Shown here piece by piece: positions 16,381-23,849 of a DNA stretch of 32,328 bases. Under the pieces are notes generated by a model, which saw only the letters and a list, made by a program, of their open reading frames with translations, ran no database searches and had not been told where the DNA came from. The stretch comes from Streptomyces corallincola (GTDB lineage: Bacteria > Actinomycetota > Actinomycetes > Streptomycetales > Streptomycetaceae): assembly GCF_019104725.1 (NCBI RefSeq), contig NZ_JAHRXF010000060.1:1-32328 (forward strand). Reading direction: 5' to 3'. A program made the position numbers and the translations under genes. Each line of letters starts with the position of its first letter. The first letter of the stretch is position 1.

Positions 16381-18021
16381 TCAGCGGACGCGGATGAAGA
16401 GCACGTCGTAGCCGTTGTTCTTGCCTCGGTTCTTGATGTAGACGCCGTCCTTGCCGCCGTTGGGGTTGGAGGTGTTGCCCTCGACGGTGGTGAAGGTGGA
16501 GCCGGAGACGGTGCGGACGAAGCCGATGTGCTCGTGGCCGCCGGTGAAGTCGTTGCCGCCGTCCCAGTCGAAGGCGACGATGTCGCCGGGCTGGGGGCTG
16601 TTGGTGACGGAGAGGTGGTAGTTCCCGGCGCGGGCCTGCTTGACCCAGCCGGAGACATAGGTGTTGCGGTACGAGGTGGCGCCGGTCTGCTTGGCCACCC
16701 AGCTGACGAAGGTCGCGCACCAGGCGTAGTTGTTGGTGGAGAGGGAGAGGCCGACGGAGGTGCCGTAGCTGTTCGCGCGAGCGCTGCCCTCGACCGTGCC
16801 GACCTCGGCGGAGGCCACGTCGAGGATCTTGCTGTAGCCGCCGCCGGGCGGGGGCGAGGTGGGCGGGGTGACCGCGCCGTACAGCGCCGCCTTGGTGTTC
16901 GGGCCGACGTGCCCGTCCACCGCGAGGCCCTTCTCGGCCTGGAAGTCGCGGACCGCGCTGTCGGTCAGCCCGCCGAAGTCGCCGTCCACCGCGAGGTCGG
17001 CGCCGTGGTGGTTGAGCAGGCTCTGCAACTCGGTGACGCAGCCGCTCTTCTGCCCCTTGACGATCTCGTTGGGGCAGGAGGAGGAGTTCAGGTTGACCGG
17101 CGCGGGCGCTCCGTTGCCACCGCCGCCACCGATGTTGGAGTACAGCGCCGTCTTGGTGTTCGGGCCGACCTCGCCGTCGGCGGAGAGTCCGCTCGCGGAC
17201 TGGAACGACTTCACGGAGGCGAGCGTGTTCGGCCCGAACTCACCGTCCACGTCCAGGTGTTGGCCCTTGCCGTTCAGCAGGGCCTGGAGAGTGGAGACGC
17301 AGCCGCCGCTCATGCCCTCCACGATGTTCGCCGGGCAGGACGCGGAGCGCAGGTCCAGCCCGGTGGACGGGGACTCGTCGGTGTCGTAGAGCTCCCGCTT
17401 GGTGTTCGCGCCGACCTGGCCGTCCGCCGACAGCCCGTGCGCGGACTGGAAGGCGCGGACGGCGGTCGCGGTGCCGGAGCCGAAGTCGCCGTCGATCTCT
17501 ATGGAGTAGCCGTGGTGGCGCAACAGCCGCTGGAGTTCGGTGACACAGCCGCCCTTGGCGCCCTGGACGAGATTCGCCGGGCAGGACGAGGAGTTCAGGT
17601 TGACCGGGGAGGGCGCCTCACCAACCGTCGCGTACAGCTTGCTCTTGGTCTGCGGGCCGACCCGCCCGTCCACCGCGATGGCCGTGGCCGACTGGTACTC
17701 GCGCACCGCGTAGAGCGTGCTCGGGCCGAACTCGCCGTCCACCTGGAGGCTCGCGCCGTGCGCGTTGAGCAGCCGCTGCAACTCCGTGACGCAGCCGCTG
17801 GTCTGGCCCTGCACGATCTCGGCCGGGCAGGACGCCGAGGTCAGCTTGACCGGGGCCGGGGCCGCGGACGCCGGGTGGGCGCCGAGCACCACGCCCGCCG
17901 CCAGCATCGCCGCGGTCGCGGCGAGGGAGCCGGTCCTGACCCGCCAGCCCGGTCCGGCCCGGTGGGGGACGCGGGGGCGGTGGTCTCCGTCGGCGGTGAT
18001 GCGGAACGCAAGTCTTCCCAT
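16381..18021 (-). CDS. Secreted wall protein with four peptidoglycan-binding domains and a C-terminal CHAP domain
   Basis: This 546-residue protein has a signal peptide whose hydrophobic core is about 31-46 and whose likely cleavage is after ASA at 53. Four PG_binding_1 modules follow at about 65-130, 147-212, 229-294 and 316-381. Each starts SCP...GC and ends VGPNTK-like, with a cysteine pair probably forming a disulfide. A Pro/Gly linker leads to a CHAP domain (398-546) with nucleophile C435 (YAWCATFVSW), H498 (GGHEHIGFV) and E514/N516 (EGNT). CHAP enzymes cut peptidoglycan as amidases or endopeptidases, so this is probably a wall-remodelling hydrolase held on glycan by its repeats. GGAG lies 13 bases before the ATG. 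The N-terminal region is long for a signal peptide. Confidence 0.9.
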   Translation of the reverse strand: MGRLAFRITADGDHRPRVPHRAGPGWRVRTGSLAATAAMLAAGVVLGAHPASAAPAPVKLTSASCPAEIVQGQTSGCVTELQRLLNAHGASLQVDGEFGPSTLYAVREYQSATAIAVDGRVGPQTKSKLYATVGEAPSPVNLNSSSCPANLVQGAKGGCVTELQRLLRHHGYSIEIDGDFGSGTATAVRAFQSAHGLSADGQVGANTKRELYDTDESPSTGLDLRSASCPANIVEGMSGGCVSTLQALLNGKGQHLDVDGEFGPNTLASVKSFQSASGLSADGEVGPNTKTALYSNIGGGGGNGAPAPVNLNSSSCPNEIVKGQKSGCVTELQSLLNHHGADLAVDGDFGGLTDSAVRDFQAEKGLAVDGHVGPNTKAALYGAVTPPTSPPPGGGYSKILDVASAEVGTVEGSARANSYGTSVGLSLSTNNYAWCATFVSWVAKQTGATSYRNTYVSGWVKQARAGNYHLSVTNSPQPGDIVAFDWDGGNDFTGGHEHIGFVRTVSGSTFTTVEGNTSNPNGGKDGVYIKNRGKNNGYDVLFIRVR

Positions 18022-18173
18022 GATTACGGGACATCTCCTTCAACTGGGCGGCGCTGATGCCGTGTTGCTGTGCCGTGGCGGTGCTGTGCTGTGCGGTGGA
18101 GTGCCGTGTCGCTGTGCCGTACCGATGTCGCCGGGTCGTACGCGCGGTGTGCCGTGCCGTACTCATCCGTACC

Positions 18174-18209
18174 GCGGCCCGCTCTCGCCTGGACGGGAGA
18201 GCGGGCTGC
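18174..18209. terminator. Hairpin downstream of the small secreted repeat protein
   Basis: GCCCGCTCTC (18177-18186) and GAGAGCGGGC (18197-18206) form a perfect 10-bp stem, extendable to 13 bp with one G-T pair, around a 10-base loop. It lies about 31 bases after the stop at 18240. The spacer on its left is rich in GTGCCGT-like short repeats. Confidence 0.65.
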
Positions 18210-18239
18210 GGGAACACGTCCGTCAAGCGGTGGAGCGGC

Positions 18240-18701
18240 TCAACAGGGGTAGAACGACGAGAAGTCGTTGGCGAACCGCTTGAACGCGGCCTTGGTGTCG
18301 GCACCCGGATCGCCGTCGATCTTGTCCTTGTAGCCCCACCCGAACGCCAGCATCCGCTGGAGCGCCCTGATGGTGTTGGGGCCGGGGTCGCCGTCGATGC
18401 TGTCGGTGTAGGCCCAGTACGCCTTGAGGTGGCGCTGCATGGCCTTCCAGCTGTTGGTGCCGAGCTGGCCGTCGATGCTGCCGGTGTAGCTGGCCGGGGC
18501 GTCGCGCATGAAGCACTGCACGTACTTGGCCTGGGTGGTGCTCAGACCGAGGTTGTTCGTCGCGAGTACGGAGGCCGGCTGGACCTTCGTGTGCGGGGTG
18601 GGCGCCGCGACACTCGTCCCCGCGGTCGCCAGGCCGCCCGCGGCGAGTCCGATCACTGCGGCGGTGCTGACCAGGGTCCTGGCCATGACGTTCGATCGCA
18701 T
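18240..18701 (-). CDS. Small secreted protein with 26-residue peptidoglycan-binding-like repeats
   Basis: This 153-residue protein has a signal peptide at 1-33 (hydrophobic core about 10-25). The mature part has three copies of a 26-residue unit around (S/K)IDG, starting near 75, 101 and 127, with matching W/L-rich helices (SWKAMQRHLKAYWAY, TIRALQRMLAFGWGY, TKAAFKRFANDF). This looks like a compact version of the PG_binding_1 pattern, where I-D-G and a P-x-T helix recur. C63 and the terminal C153 may form a disulfide. It probably binds the wall outside the cell without enzymatic activity. GAGAGG lies 10 bases before the ATG and can be hidden in a leader hairpin. Confidence 0.8.
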   Translation of the reverse strand: MRSNVMARTLVSTAAVIGLAAGGLATAGTSVAAPTPHTKVQPASVLATNNLGLSTTQAKYVQCFMRDAPASYTGSIDGQLGTNSWKAMQRHLKAYWAYTDSIDGDPGPNTIRALQRMLAFGWGYKDKIDGDPGADTKAAFKRFANDFSSFYPC

Positions 18702-19025
18702 ACGTCGTTTACCTCTCGGTTCGTCGGGCACACCTGGTTGCGGTCCAGGTGGCGAGACGAGAGTGGGCCGTGGGGGTCGAGGGGCACCACCCTTCCCGCC
18801 GAAGTGAGGCCCCGACGGGACGTCCCACCCCCTGACCTGCGGGGACGCGCGCCGGAACGACGGCGCGACGGGACGGCCGTACGGCCCGACGGGCGCCCCG
18901 GACGGCCGCGCGCACATCGGTGCAGCGACCACGTTGCCGTGCGACCGGGTGCCCGCTGATGCAGAATCTGACGGCACAAGGGGCACTGACCGTGTTCGGG
19001 GATCGTGAAGGTCTGGTGGGGGAAC
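18702..19025. other. Divergent intergenic region between the small secreted protein and the tethered HTH genes
   Basis: In 324 bases I see no gene. The left part is the leader structure described at 18713-18763. The middle is very GC-rich with several GACGGGACG-like inverted segments. I could not place a confident promoter for either side; a GGTGGGGG ribosome-binding site precedes the right-hand gene. Confidence 0.5.
18713..18763 (-). promoter_or_regulatory. 5' leader hairpin that could cover the ribosome-binding site of the small secreted protein
   Basis: On the transcript CTCTCG (from 18763-18758) pairs with CGAGAG (18718-18713), which contains most of the GAGAGG ribosome-binding site. A 2x2 internal loop, three more pairs, and a 7-bp inner hairpin (CACCTGG/CCAGGTG, 18731-18751) complete the structure. 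Opening it would free the start site. No known riboswitch class is recognisable. Confidence 0.4.
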
Positions 19026-19946
19026 ATGCCGCGTTGGAAGGCGCTGCCCGCGCAACTCGACCCGCGCGTACGGCAGTTGCTGGTGCGCTTACGCCGTCTG
19101 AAGGATCACGGCGGGCTGACCATGCGGCAGTTGGAGGCGCGTACCGGTTACAGCGCGACATCGTGGGAGCGGTATCTCAACGGCCGCTCCCTGCCCCCGC
19201 GCGACGCCGTCGAGGCCCTCGCCCGGCTGGGCGGCGACGACGTGACGCGACTGCTGGCGCTGCACGAGGTCGCGGGAGAGGCGTGGCGGGAGGGGGCGGC
19301 ACCGACCGCCGTACGGCCACCCGCGCCGGAGGTGGAGACCACGCCCGAGACGGGGGCCGTCATCGAGGCGGGGACCACACCCGAGCAGGAGACCACACCC
19401 GAGGCGGAGACCGCGCCGGAACCGGAGCCGCCCCCCTCCCCCGGCCCGGCCGCCGACCCCGACCCCGGCCCCGTTCCTGCCCCTGCCCCTGAGGGCTCGC
19501 GGATGTCCCGGCGGGCGCTGGGGATCGCCCTGGTGGCGGGCTGTGCGGCACTCGTACTGGCCGTGTCGTGCGCGGTGCTGGTGGCCCTGCGTGTGCTGGA
19601 CGACGGGAAGAGCGGTGCCCCGAAGGACGCCGCGCGGGCCGCGCCCACCGCCCAGGCACCGGCGGGCGGTACCCCGCGCACGTACGGCTGCCGGATGGAA
19701 CGGACCGGCGGGCGCTGGTACGCGGGCAACAGCCGGGCCACGGACGCGACGGTGGCGTACGGCGACCAGGGACCGCAGGTGGCCGAGGTGCAGTGCCTGC
19801 TGCGCCGGGCGGGGATCTCGCCGGGCGGCATCGACGGGATGTTCGGCCCGCTGACGATGGGCGCCGTGGAGCGCTTCCAGATCCGGGCGCGTCTGCACGT
19901 GGACGGCATCGCGGGGCCGCATACGTGGGAGGAGTTGCGGAGATGA
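19026..19946 (+). CDS. Membrane-tethered HTH protein with an extracytoplasmic peptidoglycan-binding domain
   Basis: This 306-residue protein has a cytoplasmic XRE-type helix-turn-helix (about 29-87; LTMRQLEARTGYSATSWERYLNG). A Pro/Glu/Thr-rich linker (92-158), one transmembrane helix (164-190) and a C-terminal PG_binding_1 domain (about 222-305; GDQGPQVAEVQCLLRRAG, GIDGMFGPLTMGAV) follow. C222 and C257 suit an outside disulfide. The order suggests a one-piece sensor with DNA binding inside and wall binding outside. I use the ATG at 19026; a GTG at 19005 is possible. Its stop overlaps the next start by four bases (ATGA), so the pair is co-expressed. Targets are unknown; the divergent secreted-protein gene is an obvious candidate. 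Confidence 0.85.
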   Translation: MPRWKALPAQLDPRVRQLLVRLRRLKDHGGLTMRQLEARTGYSATSWERYLNGRSLPPRDAVEALARLGGDDVTRLLALHEVAGEAWREGAAPTAVRPPAPEVETTPETGAVIEAGTTPEQETTPEAETAPEPEPPPSPGPAADPDPGPVPAPAPEGSRMSRRALGIALVAGCAALVLAVSCAVLVALRVLDDGKSGAPKDAARAAPTAQAPAGGTPRTYGCRMERTGGRWYAGNSRATDATVAYGDQGPQVAEVQCLLRRAGISPGGIDGMFGPLTMGAVERFQIRARLHVDGIAGPHTWEELRR

Positions 19947-20992
19947 CATCGCCGCCGACTCCCCCGCCCCCTCCCTCCTCTCCCCCTCCCCCTCCCCCTT
20001 CGCCTTCGCCTTCGCCTTCGCCTTCGCCGGAGCATGCCCGACTCGCCGCCGAGCTGCGGAAGTTGAGGGCGCGTACCGGGCTGAGCCTGAGCGGTCTCGC
20101 GGCGAAGACCACGTACAGCCGGTCGTCGTGGGAGCGCTACCTCAACGGCAAGTCGCTCCCGCCGCAGCAGGCGGTACGGGAGCTGTGCCTGCTGGCGGGC
20201 GTGCCGGAGGGGCGGCGGCTGGCGCTGTGGGAGATCGTGGAGTCGGGGTGGAGCGGGCGGGCAACGGAGGCACCTCGGGCGGAGACACCTCGGTCGCCGG
20301 GGGCGCCTCAGACGGAGGCACCCCGGGCCGGGGTGTCTCAGTTGGCGGCGCCCCCATCAGGGGTTCCTCAGGCGAGAGCACCCCGGCCGGGAGAGGCACC
20401 AACAGCACAACCAGAAGCTCCAGTTGAAGAACCCCCACCCCCCTCCTCCGTCACCCACCGCACCATGACCCTGATGGCCGTCCTCACCACCGTCTGCGCG
20501 CTGGCGGTCGGCGGAGTCACCGTGGCCCTGCTCCTGCTGCCGCACGGACACGGCCGCGCCCCGGAGCCGTACGCGGCCCCCTCCGCGCCCGTGTCCGCGT
20601 CCTCGGTCCACCCGAAGTGCCGGGGCGCCGCGTGCGAGGGGCGGAGCCCGATGGTCACGCGGTGCGGTGCGCAGCCGGACACCCTGGTGCGGCGCCGGAT
20701 GGCCACCGGCGCATGGATGGAGGTGCGCTACAACCGCTGGTGCGGGGCGAGTTGGGCGCGAACGTGGGGGGCGCGGATGGGGGACCGGATCGAGATGACC
20801 GCGGTCGGCGCGGGACGGCCGGTGCGCCGGGCGGAGATCCAGAGCGACGCCGACCTCGACTCCTTCGTCTACACCCCGATGACGGTGACGCTCCCCGGCA
20901 CCGTGCTCCGGATCTGCTTCGAGTCGGCCGCGTCCGCCGACCCGGCGGGCAGTGCGGGGAAGGAGTGCTTCGAGACCCGGGTCGGACAGTGA
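19943..20992 (+). CDS. Membrane-tethered HTH protein with a DUF2690 extracytoplasmic domain
   Basis: This 349-residue protein has an N-terminal (SP)n tail (1-29). An XRE-type HTH (about 33-103; LSLSGLAAKTTYSRSSWERYLNG) is clearly paralogous to that of the preceding gene. A low-complexity Pro/Ala/Gly linker (104-170), one transmembrane helix (174-199) and a cysteine-rich outside domain follow. Cysteines 226, 231, 241, 267, 325 and 342, and RYNRWCGASWART, fit DUF2690, a family of unknown function in actinobacterial membrane proteins. The start codon overlaps the previous stop (ATGA). GGAGG (19929-19933) and a nearer GGAG lie just upstream. The even number of cysteines suggests three disulfides. 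Confidence 0.85.
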   Translation: MTSPPTPPPPPSSPPPPPPSPSPSPSPSPEHARLAAELRKLRARTGLSLSGLAAKTTYSRSSWERYLNGKSLPPQQAVRELCLLAGVPEGRRLALWEIVESGWSGRATEAPRAETPRSPGAPQTEAPRAGVSQLAAPPSGVPQARAPRPGEAPTAQPEAPVEEPPPPSSVTHRTMTLMAVLTTVCALAVGGVTVALLLLPHGHGRAPEPYAAPSAPVSASSVHPKCRGAACEGRSPMVTRCGAQPDTLVRRRMATGAWMEVRYNRWCGASWARTWGARMGDRIEMTAVGAGRPVRRAEIQSDADLDSFVYTPMTVTLPGTVLRICFESAASADPAGSAGKECFETRVGQ

Positions 20993-21212
20993 GGGCCGCT
21001 CGGCGGGCGGAGCCGCAGGGCGGTGCCGTTCGGCCCGTGCCACTCCCGGCGAGCCGGGCGGTGGCGAGCCGGGGCGGCCGGTACTCCCGGTGGATCCCCG
21101 CCGCCCCGGCGAGCAGGGCACCGCCGCAGGTGAGCACCAGCACGCCGACCGGGCCGAGCGCGGCCCACCGCCCCGTACAACCCAGGGACCAGCTGCGCCG
21201 GGCGCGGGCGCG

Positions 21213-22427
21213 TCATGGGCGTGCCTGGCGAGCCGGTGCCGCCGAGGGTACGGGCGCTCCGGTGCCGGAGGTCCGGTCCCGGCGTATCTCCCCCCACCAG
21301 CCGATCCCCGTCATCAGCAGCGTGAGGGCGACTCCGGCCAGGACGGCGGTGGACGGGGCGGCCACCCGCATGAGGAGCCCGGCGACCGAGCCGGTCAGGG
21401 CGTACCCGACGCCGACAGCCGCGTACATCACGGAGTAACCGGCGGCCTGCGCCTCGGGGGGCAGGGCGGCACGCAGGGCGAGGTTGCGGGTGAGCATCGC
21501 GCCGGACTGGAGGAGTCCGGCGACACCGAGCGCGGCGGCGAGGACCGCCGGGGCCGGGGTGAGCGCGGCCAGCGCGACGGCCGCCGACATCACGCACAGC
21601 AGGACCGCGCCGCGCGTGGCGAACCGTCCCGGCCAGGACCGGAGCCCGTACAGGAAGGCCCCGAGTCCGGCGGCGAGCGCCATGCCCAGCAGCAGGGGCC
21701 CGGACCAGCCGACGCCGATGCCGCGCTGCTCCAGCAGGGCAGGGAGGACCAGTTCGGCGAGAGCCAGCAGGGAGAGGCTGGCCGCGCCGGTGACGTAAAC
21801 GGGCCAGACCCGCAGCAGGGCCCGCGTGTCTCCCGCCGCGGCGGAGCGCCCGCCGAGGGGGCGGCCGTCGGGGAGCAGGCGCAGGCCGAGCGCGCCCAGC
21901 GCCATCAGGGCCGCCGCGAGCAGCAGCGGGGCGCCCGGCGCGACACCGAGCGCGAGCCAGGCGACGGTGACCGGAGCGAGCGCCCAGATCGCGGACGTGG
22001 TCATGGACTCCAGCGAGAGTGCCTGGGGCGCGGCGTGTTCGGGGACCAGCGAGGTGAGGAGGACGCGCAACCCGCCGGTGACGGCGGCGGGCGCGCCCCC
22101 GGCGAGGAACGCGAACGCCCCGAGCACCGCCGGATGTGCGCCGGGGAATGTCCCGAGGCCCGCGAAGCCCACGGCTCCGGCGGCGAGTTGGGCGGACATC
22201 CGGGGCCGGGCGCGGTCCGGGTGGAGCCGCGTGCCGAGCAGGGGGGCGCCGACGATCTCGCCCAGGACGAACAGCGCGGCGAGCGCGGCGCCCAGTGGAT
22301 AGCCGCCCGGACGTTCGCGCGCCAGGAGGACCAGGGCCAGCGGTGCCATCGCCACCGGCATGCGGGCGGCGACGGAGACGCAGGCCCAGGCCGATGTCCG
22401 GCGGGTGGCGATGTCCCGGTAGCTCAT
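21213..22427 (-). CDS. MFS transporter
   Basis: This 404-residue protein has about twelve hydrophobic segments and the two-half layout of major facilitator proteins. In the loop after helix 2, GAPLLGTRLHPDRARPRM resembles the MFS motif between helices 2 and 3, although it is degenerate. The long cytoplasmic loop near the middle (LLPDGRPLGGRSAAAGDTR) separates the halves. I choose the ATG at 22427 because TACGGT ends six bases before it, indicating a leaderless message, and because the preceding frame is a GC-rich repeat. It could export a small molecule or drug. The substrate is not predictable. Confidence 0.85.
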   Translation of the reverse strand: MSYRDIATRRTSAWACVSVAARMPVAMAPLALVLLARERPGGYPLGAALAALFVLGEIVGAPLLGTRLHPDRARPRMSAQLAAGAVGFAGLGTFPGAHPAVLGAFAFLAGGAPAAVTGGLRVLLTSLVPEHAAPQALSLESMTTSAIWALAPVTVAWLALGVAPGAPLLLAAALMALGALGLRLLPDGRPLGGRSAAAGDTRALLRVWPVYVTGAASLSLLALAELVLPALLEQRGIGVGWSGPLLLGMALAAGLGAFLYGLRSWPGRFATRGAVLLCVMSAAVALAALTPAPAVLAAALGVAGLLQSGAMLTRNLALRAALPPEAQAAGYSVMYAAVGVGYALTGSVAGLLMRVAAPSTAVLAGVALTLLMTGIGWWGEIRRDRTSGTGAPVPSAAPARQARP

Positions 22428-22433
22428 GGGACG

Positions 22434-22439
22434 ACCGTA
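22434..22439 (-). promoter_or_regulatory. -10 element of a leaderless promoter for the MFS gene
   Basis: TACGGT on the minus strand is followed by CGTCCC and then the ATG at 22427. Confidence 0.5.
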
Positions 22440-22479
22440 GGGTCCGGTGCCGACATCCGTCGCCCGGATTGCCCGCACC

Positions 22480-22488
22480 TGTGGACAA
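22480..22488 (-). promoter_or_regulatory. DnaA-box-like nonamer
   Basis: The minus strand reads TTGTCCACA, the preferred Streptomyces DnaA box. A one-mismatch copy, TTCTCCACA, lies about 70 bases away on the far side of the hairpin (22550-22558). Two boxes alone do not make an origin; they may regulate, titrate DnaA, or be chance. Confidence 0.4.
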
Positions 22489-22503
22489 CTCGGCGCCGGG
22501 AAC

Positions 22504-22541
22504 GCGAACGCCCGCCACCCGTGCGGGTGACGGGCGTTCGC
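22504..22541. terminator. Long perfect hairpin between the RsbW-like gene and the MFS gene
   Basis: An outer 11-bp stem (GCGAACGCCCG / CGGGCGTTCGC) and an inner 6-bp stem (CACCCG / CGGGTG) are separated by one unpaired base each side and close on a two-base turn. It lies 205 bases beyond the stop of the RsbW-like gene and upstream of the MFS promoter. It is probably a transcription terminator insulating the two. No U tract follows. Confidence 0.6.
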
Positions 22542-22630
22542 CCACAGCCTGTGGAGAAACCGTATGGCGGCGGAGCGGGGCGGGTCGTGACGCGGACGCG
22601 AGGCCCGGACCCCGGACCGCCCGGACCCGG

Positions 22631-22686
22631 CCGAGCATCGCCCGCACCCGCACCGCCCGCACCCCGCCGAGCATCGCCCGCACCCG
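22631..22686. repeat. Two exact copies of a 20-bp repeat, 36 bp apart
   Basis: CCGAGCATCGCCCGCACCCG is found at 22631-22650 and 22667-22686, within a CCCGCACC-rich stretch. It is non-coding. Confidence 0.7.
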
Positions 22687-22745
22687 GCCGCGCGCCCACG
22701 CCCGGGCCCACAGGTCCGCGCCAACAGACCCGCACCCGGCCCCGG

Positions 22746-23228
22746 CTACACCGCCTCGAAGGCGAACCCCCCGTACGGGCAGTGCCCGTTCTCGTAGGCG
22801 GCCGTGCGGGACGCGGACGGCGGGGCGGAGCGGTCGAGTTCGCACCAGATGTTCTTGCCGGTGCCCTCGGCGTTCCACCCCCAGCGGTCCGCCAGGCAGT
22901 CCACGAGGGCCAGGCCACGGCCGCCGGTGGCGTCGTCGTCGGCGCAGCGCGGGACGGGGGCGCGGGTGCTGGTGTCGGCCACCTCAAGGCGTACCGGCGG
23001 CATGGCCCCCGGGGCCGCGTCGGGCAGGAACAGACGCAGCAGCGACGGGCGGTCCGTGTGCACGACGGCGTTGGTGACCAGCTCGGAGACGAGGAGGATC
23101 ACCGTCTCCGCCACCGGCTCGTCGGCCGTTATGCCCAGTCCGGCGAGCCGGGAACGCGCCCACTGCCGGGCGCGTCCCACCTCGGCCGGGTCGGGCCGGA
23201 TCTCCAACTGCACTTGAAGCACCTGCAC
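22746..23228 (-). CDS. RsbW-like ATP-binding protein (anti-sigma factor / serine kinase family)
   Basis: This 160-residue protein has a HATPase_c_2 fold: N-box ELVTNAVVHT (49-58, N53), G1-type VADTS (83-87, D85) and G2 GGRGLALVDCLADRWG (102-117). Streptomyces encodes many such proteins. Some bind a sigma factor and phosphorylate a STAS antagonist; others have unknown partners. Beyond residue 133 a short tail (AAYENGHCPYGGFAF) is not part of the fold. The start is a GTG at 23228 without a clear ribosome-binding site. A small possible reading frame ends three bases upstream, so translation may be coupled. A STAS protein is encoded 1.2 kb away on the same strand, a potential substrate. Confidence 0.88.
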   Translation of the reverse strand: MQVLQVQLEIRPDPAEVGRARQWARSRLAGLGITADEPVAETVILLVSELVTNAVVHTDRPSLLRLFLPDAAPGAMPPVRLEVADTSTRAPVPRCADDDATGGRGLALVDCLADRWGWNAEGTGKNIWCELDRSAPPSASRTAAYENGHCPYGGFAFEAV

Positions 23229-23849
23229 CGCTCACACCATCCGAACCGGCGGACACATGACCCGGCGCCCTGCGCTCACCACGGCGGTGGCCGTGACGGG
23301 CGGCACGACGAGGGCCACGATCGTAGCCATTCTCTGCATGGCCTGGACAACGGCCAGAGCAAGGGTCACGGAACGTGATTCCCTTGTGCCACAGCATGGT
23401 TGACGTACAGTCACCTCTACAAGCGCTTCGGGCATATTCCCGCGCGACGGCACACACCTGCGGCATACTGTGCGGCGCGCTCGCAGAGGGGTCCGACGGA
23501 AGGCGCCCCGAAGGCCCGCCACCCCGTCGGCGGCGGCGCGCACCCCGCACCGCGGGGACGCCCCGGAGGCATCACCCGCACGGTCCGTGCTCGTCGCCAC
23601 TCGCATCCCACACAAGGTACCCGAGCGATCACACGACTCCGGGCCGTGACGGGTGCCGCGCGGGACCATCCCCCGTATCGACGCTGCGTGACGTGGTGAT
23701 GCCACGATCCGCAACATCGTAGGCCAACGGTTTTACGGTGGTGAGACCTGGGTCACACGGTTGACGCGGGCCGTCGCACCGCCCTCCGGAACGGCCGCCG
23801 CTACACCGGTCGCAACGGCCGGGCGGCCCCCGGAACCACCGCCGGAGGG
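23229..23849. other. Long spacer between the EF-hand gene and the RsbW-like gene
   Basis: These 621 bases include the possible 35-codon frame just described and no other gene that I can support. Base composition is lower in GC around 23320-23470 and 23700-23760, as expected for promoters. On the minus strand TTGTAG (23428-23423) and CATGCT (23404-23399) stand 18 bases apart and could be the promoter of the RsbW-like gene. GGTTGAC-GTACA-GTCACC near 23398-23416 is an imperfect palindrome overlapping it. Confidence 0.4.
23232..23339 (-). CDS. Possible 35-residue peptide directly upstream of the RsbW-like gene
   Basis: From the ATG at 23339 (or 23330) a 35-codon frame reads MQRMATIVALVVPPVTATAV and ends in VRMV. 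Its TGA is three bases before the GTG of the RsbW-like gene. Third positions are about 85% G or C, as in real genes here, and the middle is hydrophobic. No good ribosome-binding site is visible. It could be a leader peptide coupling translation, a tiny membrane peptide, or chance. Confidence 0.3.
   Translation of the reverse strand: MQRMATIVALVVPPVTATAVVSAGRRVMCPPVRMV

Larger units (their letters stand above)
22428..22745. other. Spacer between the RsbW-like gene and the MFS gene
   Basis: In 318 bases there is no credible gene. It holds the MFS promoter, a DnaA-box-like nonamer (22480-22488), a long perfect hairpin (22504-22541), and a 36-bp-period repeat (22631-22686). Confidence 0.7.

Noticed and set aside
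16381..18021. Sortase-anchored or lysin of phage origin
   Set aside because: No LPxTG or phage genes nearby; signal peptide, codon bias and domain layout fit a chromosomal secreted hydrolase.
18702..19025. A c-di-AMP (ydaO-type) riboswitch, often found before wall-hydrolase genes in Streptomyces
   Set aside because: I looked for the conserved core motifs and could not find them. The leader has a different, simpler hairpin.
20952..23378. An 808-codon plus-strand frame opposite the MFS and RsbW-like genes
   Set aside because: It crosses a terminator hairpin, repeats and two good minus-strand genes, and its product is low-complexity Arg/Gly/Gln.
23375..23722. A 115-codon plus-strand frame in the EF-hand / RsbW spacer
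   Set aside because: Arg/Pro/His-rich, no ribosome-binding site, no recognisable domain, and poor codon bias compared with neighbours.
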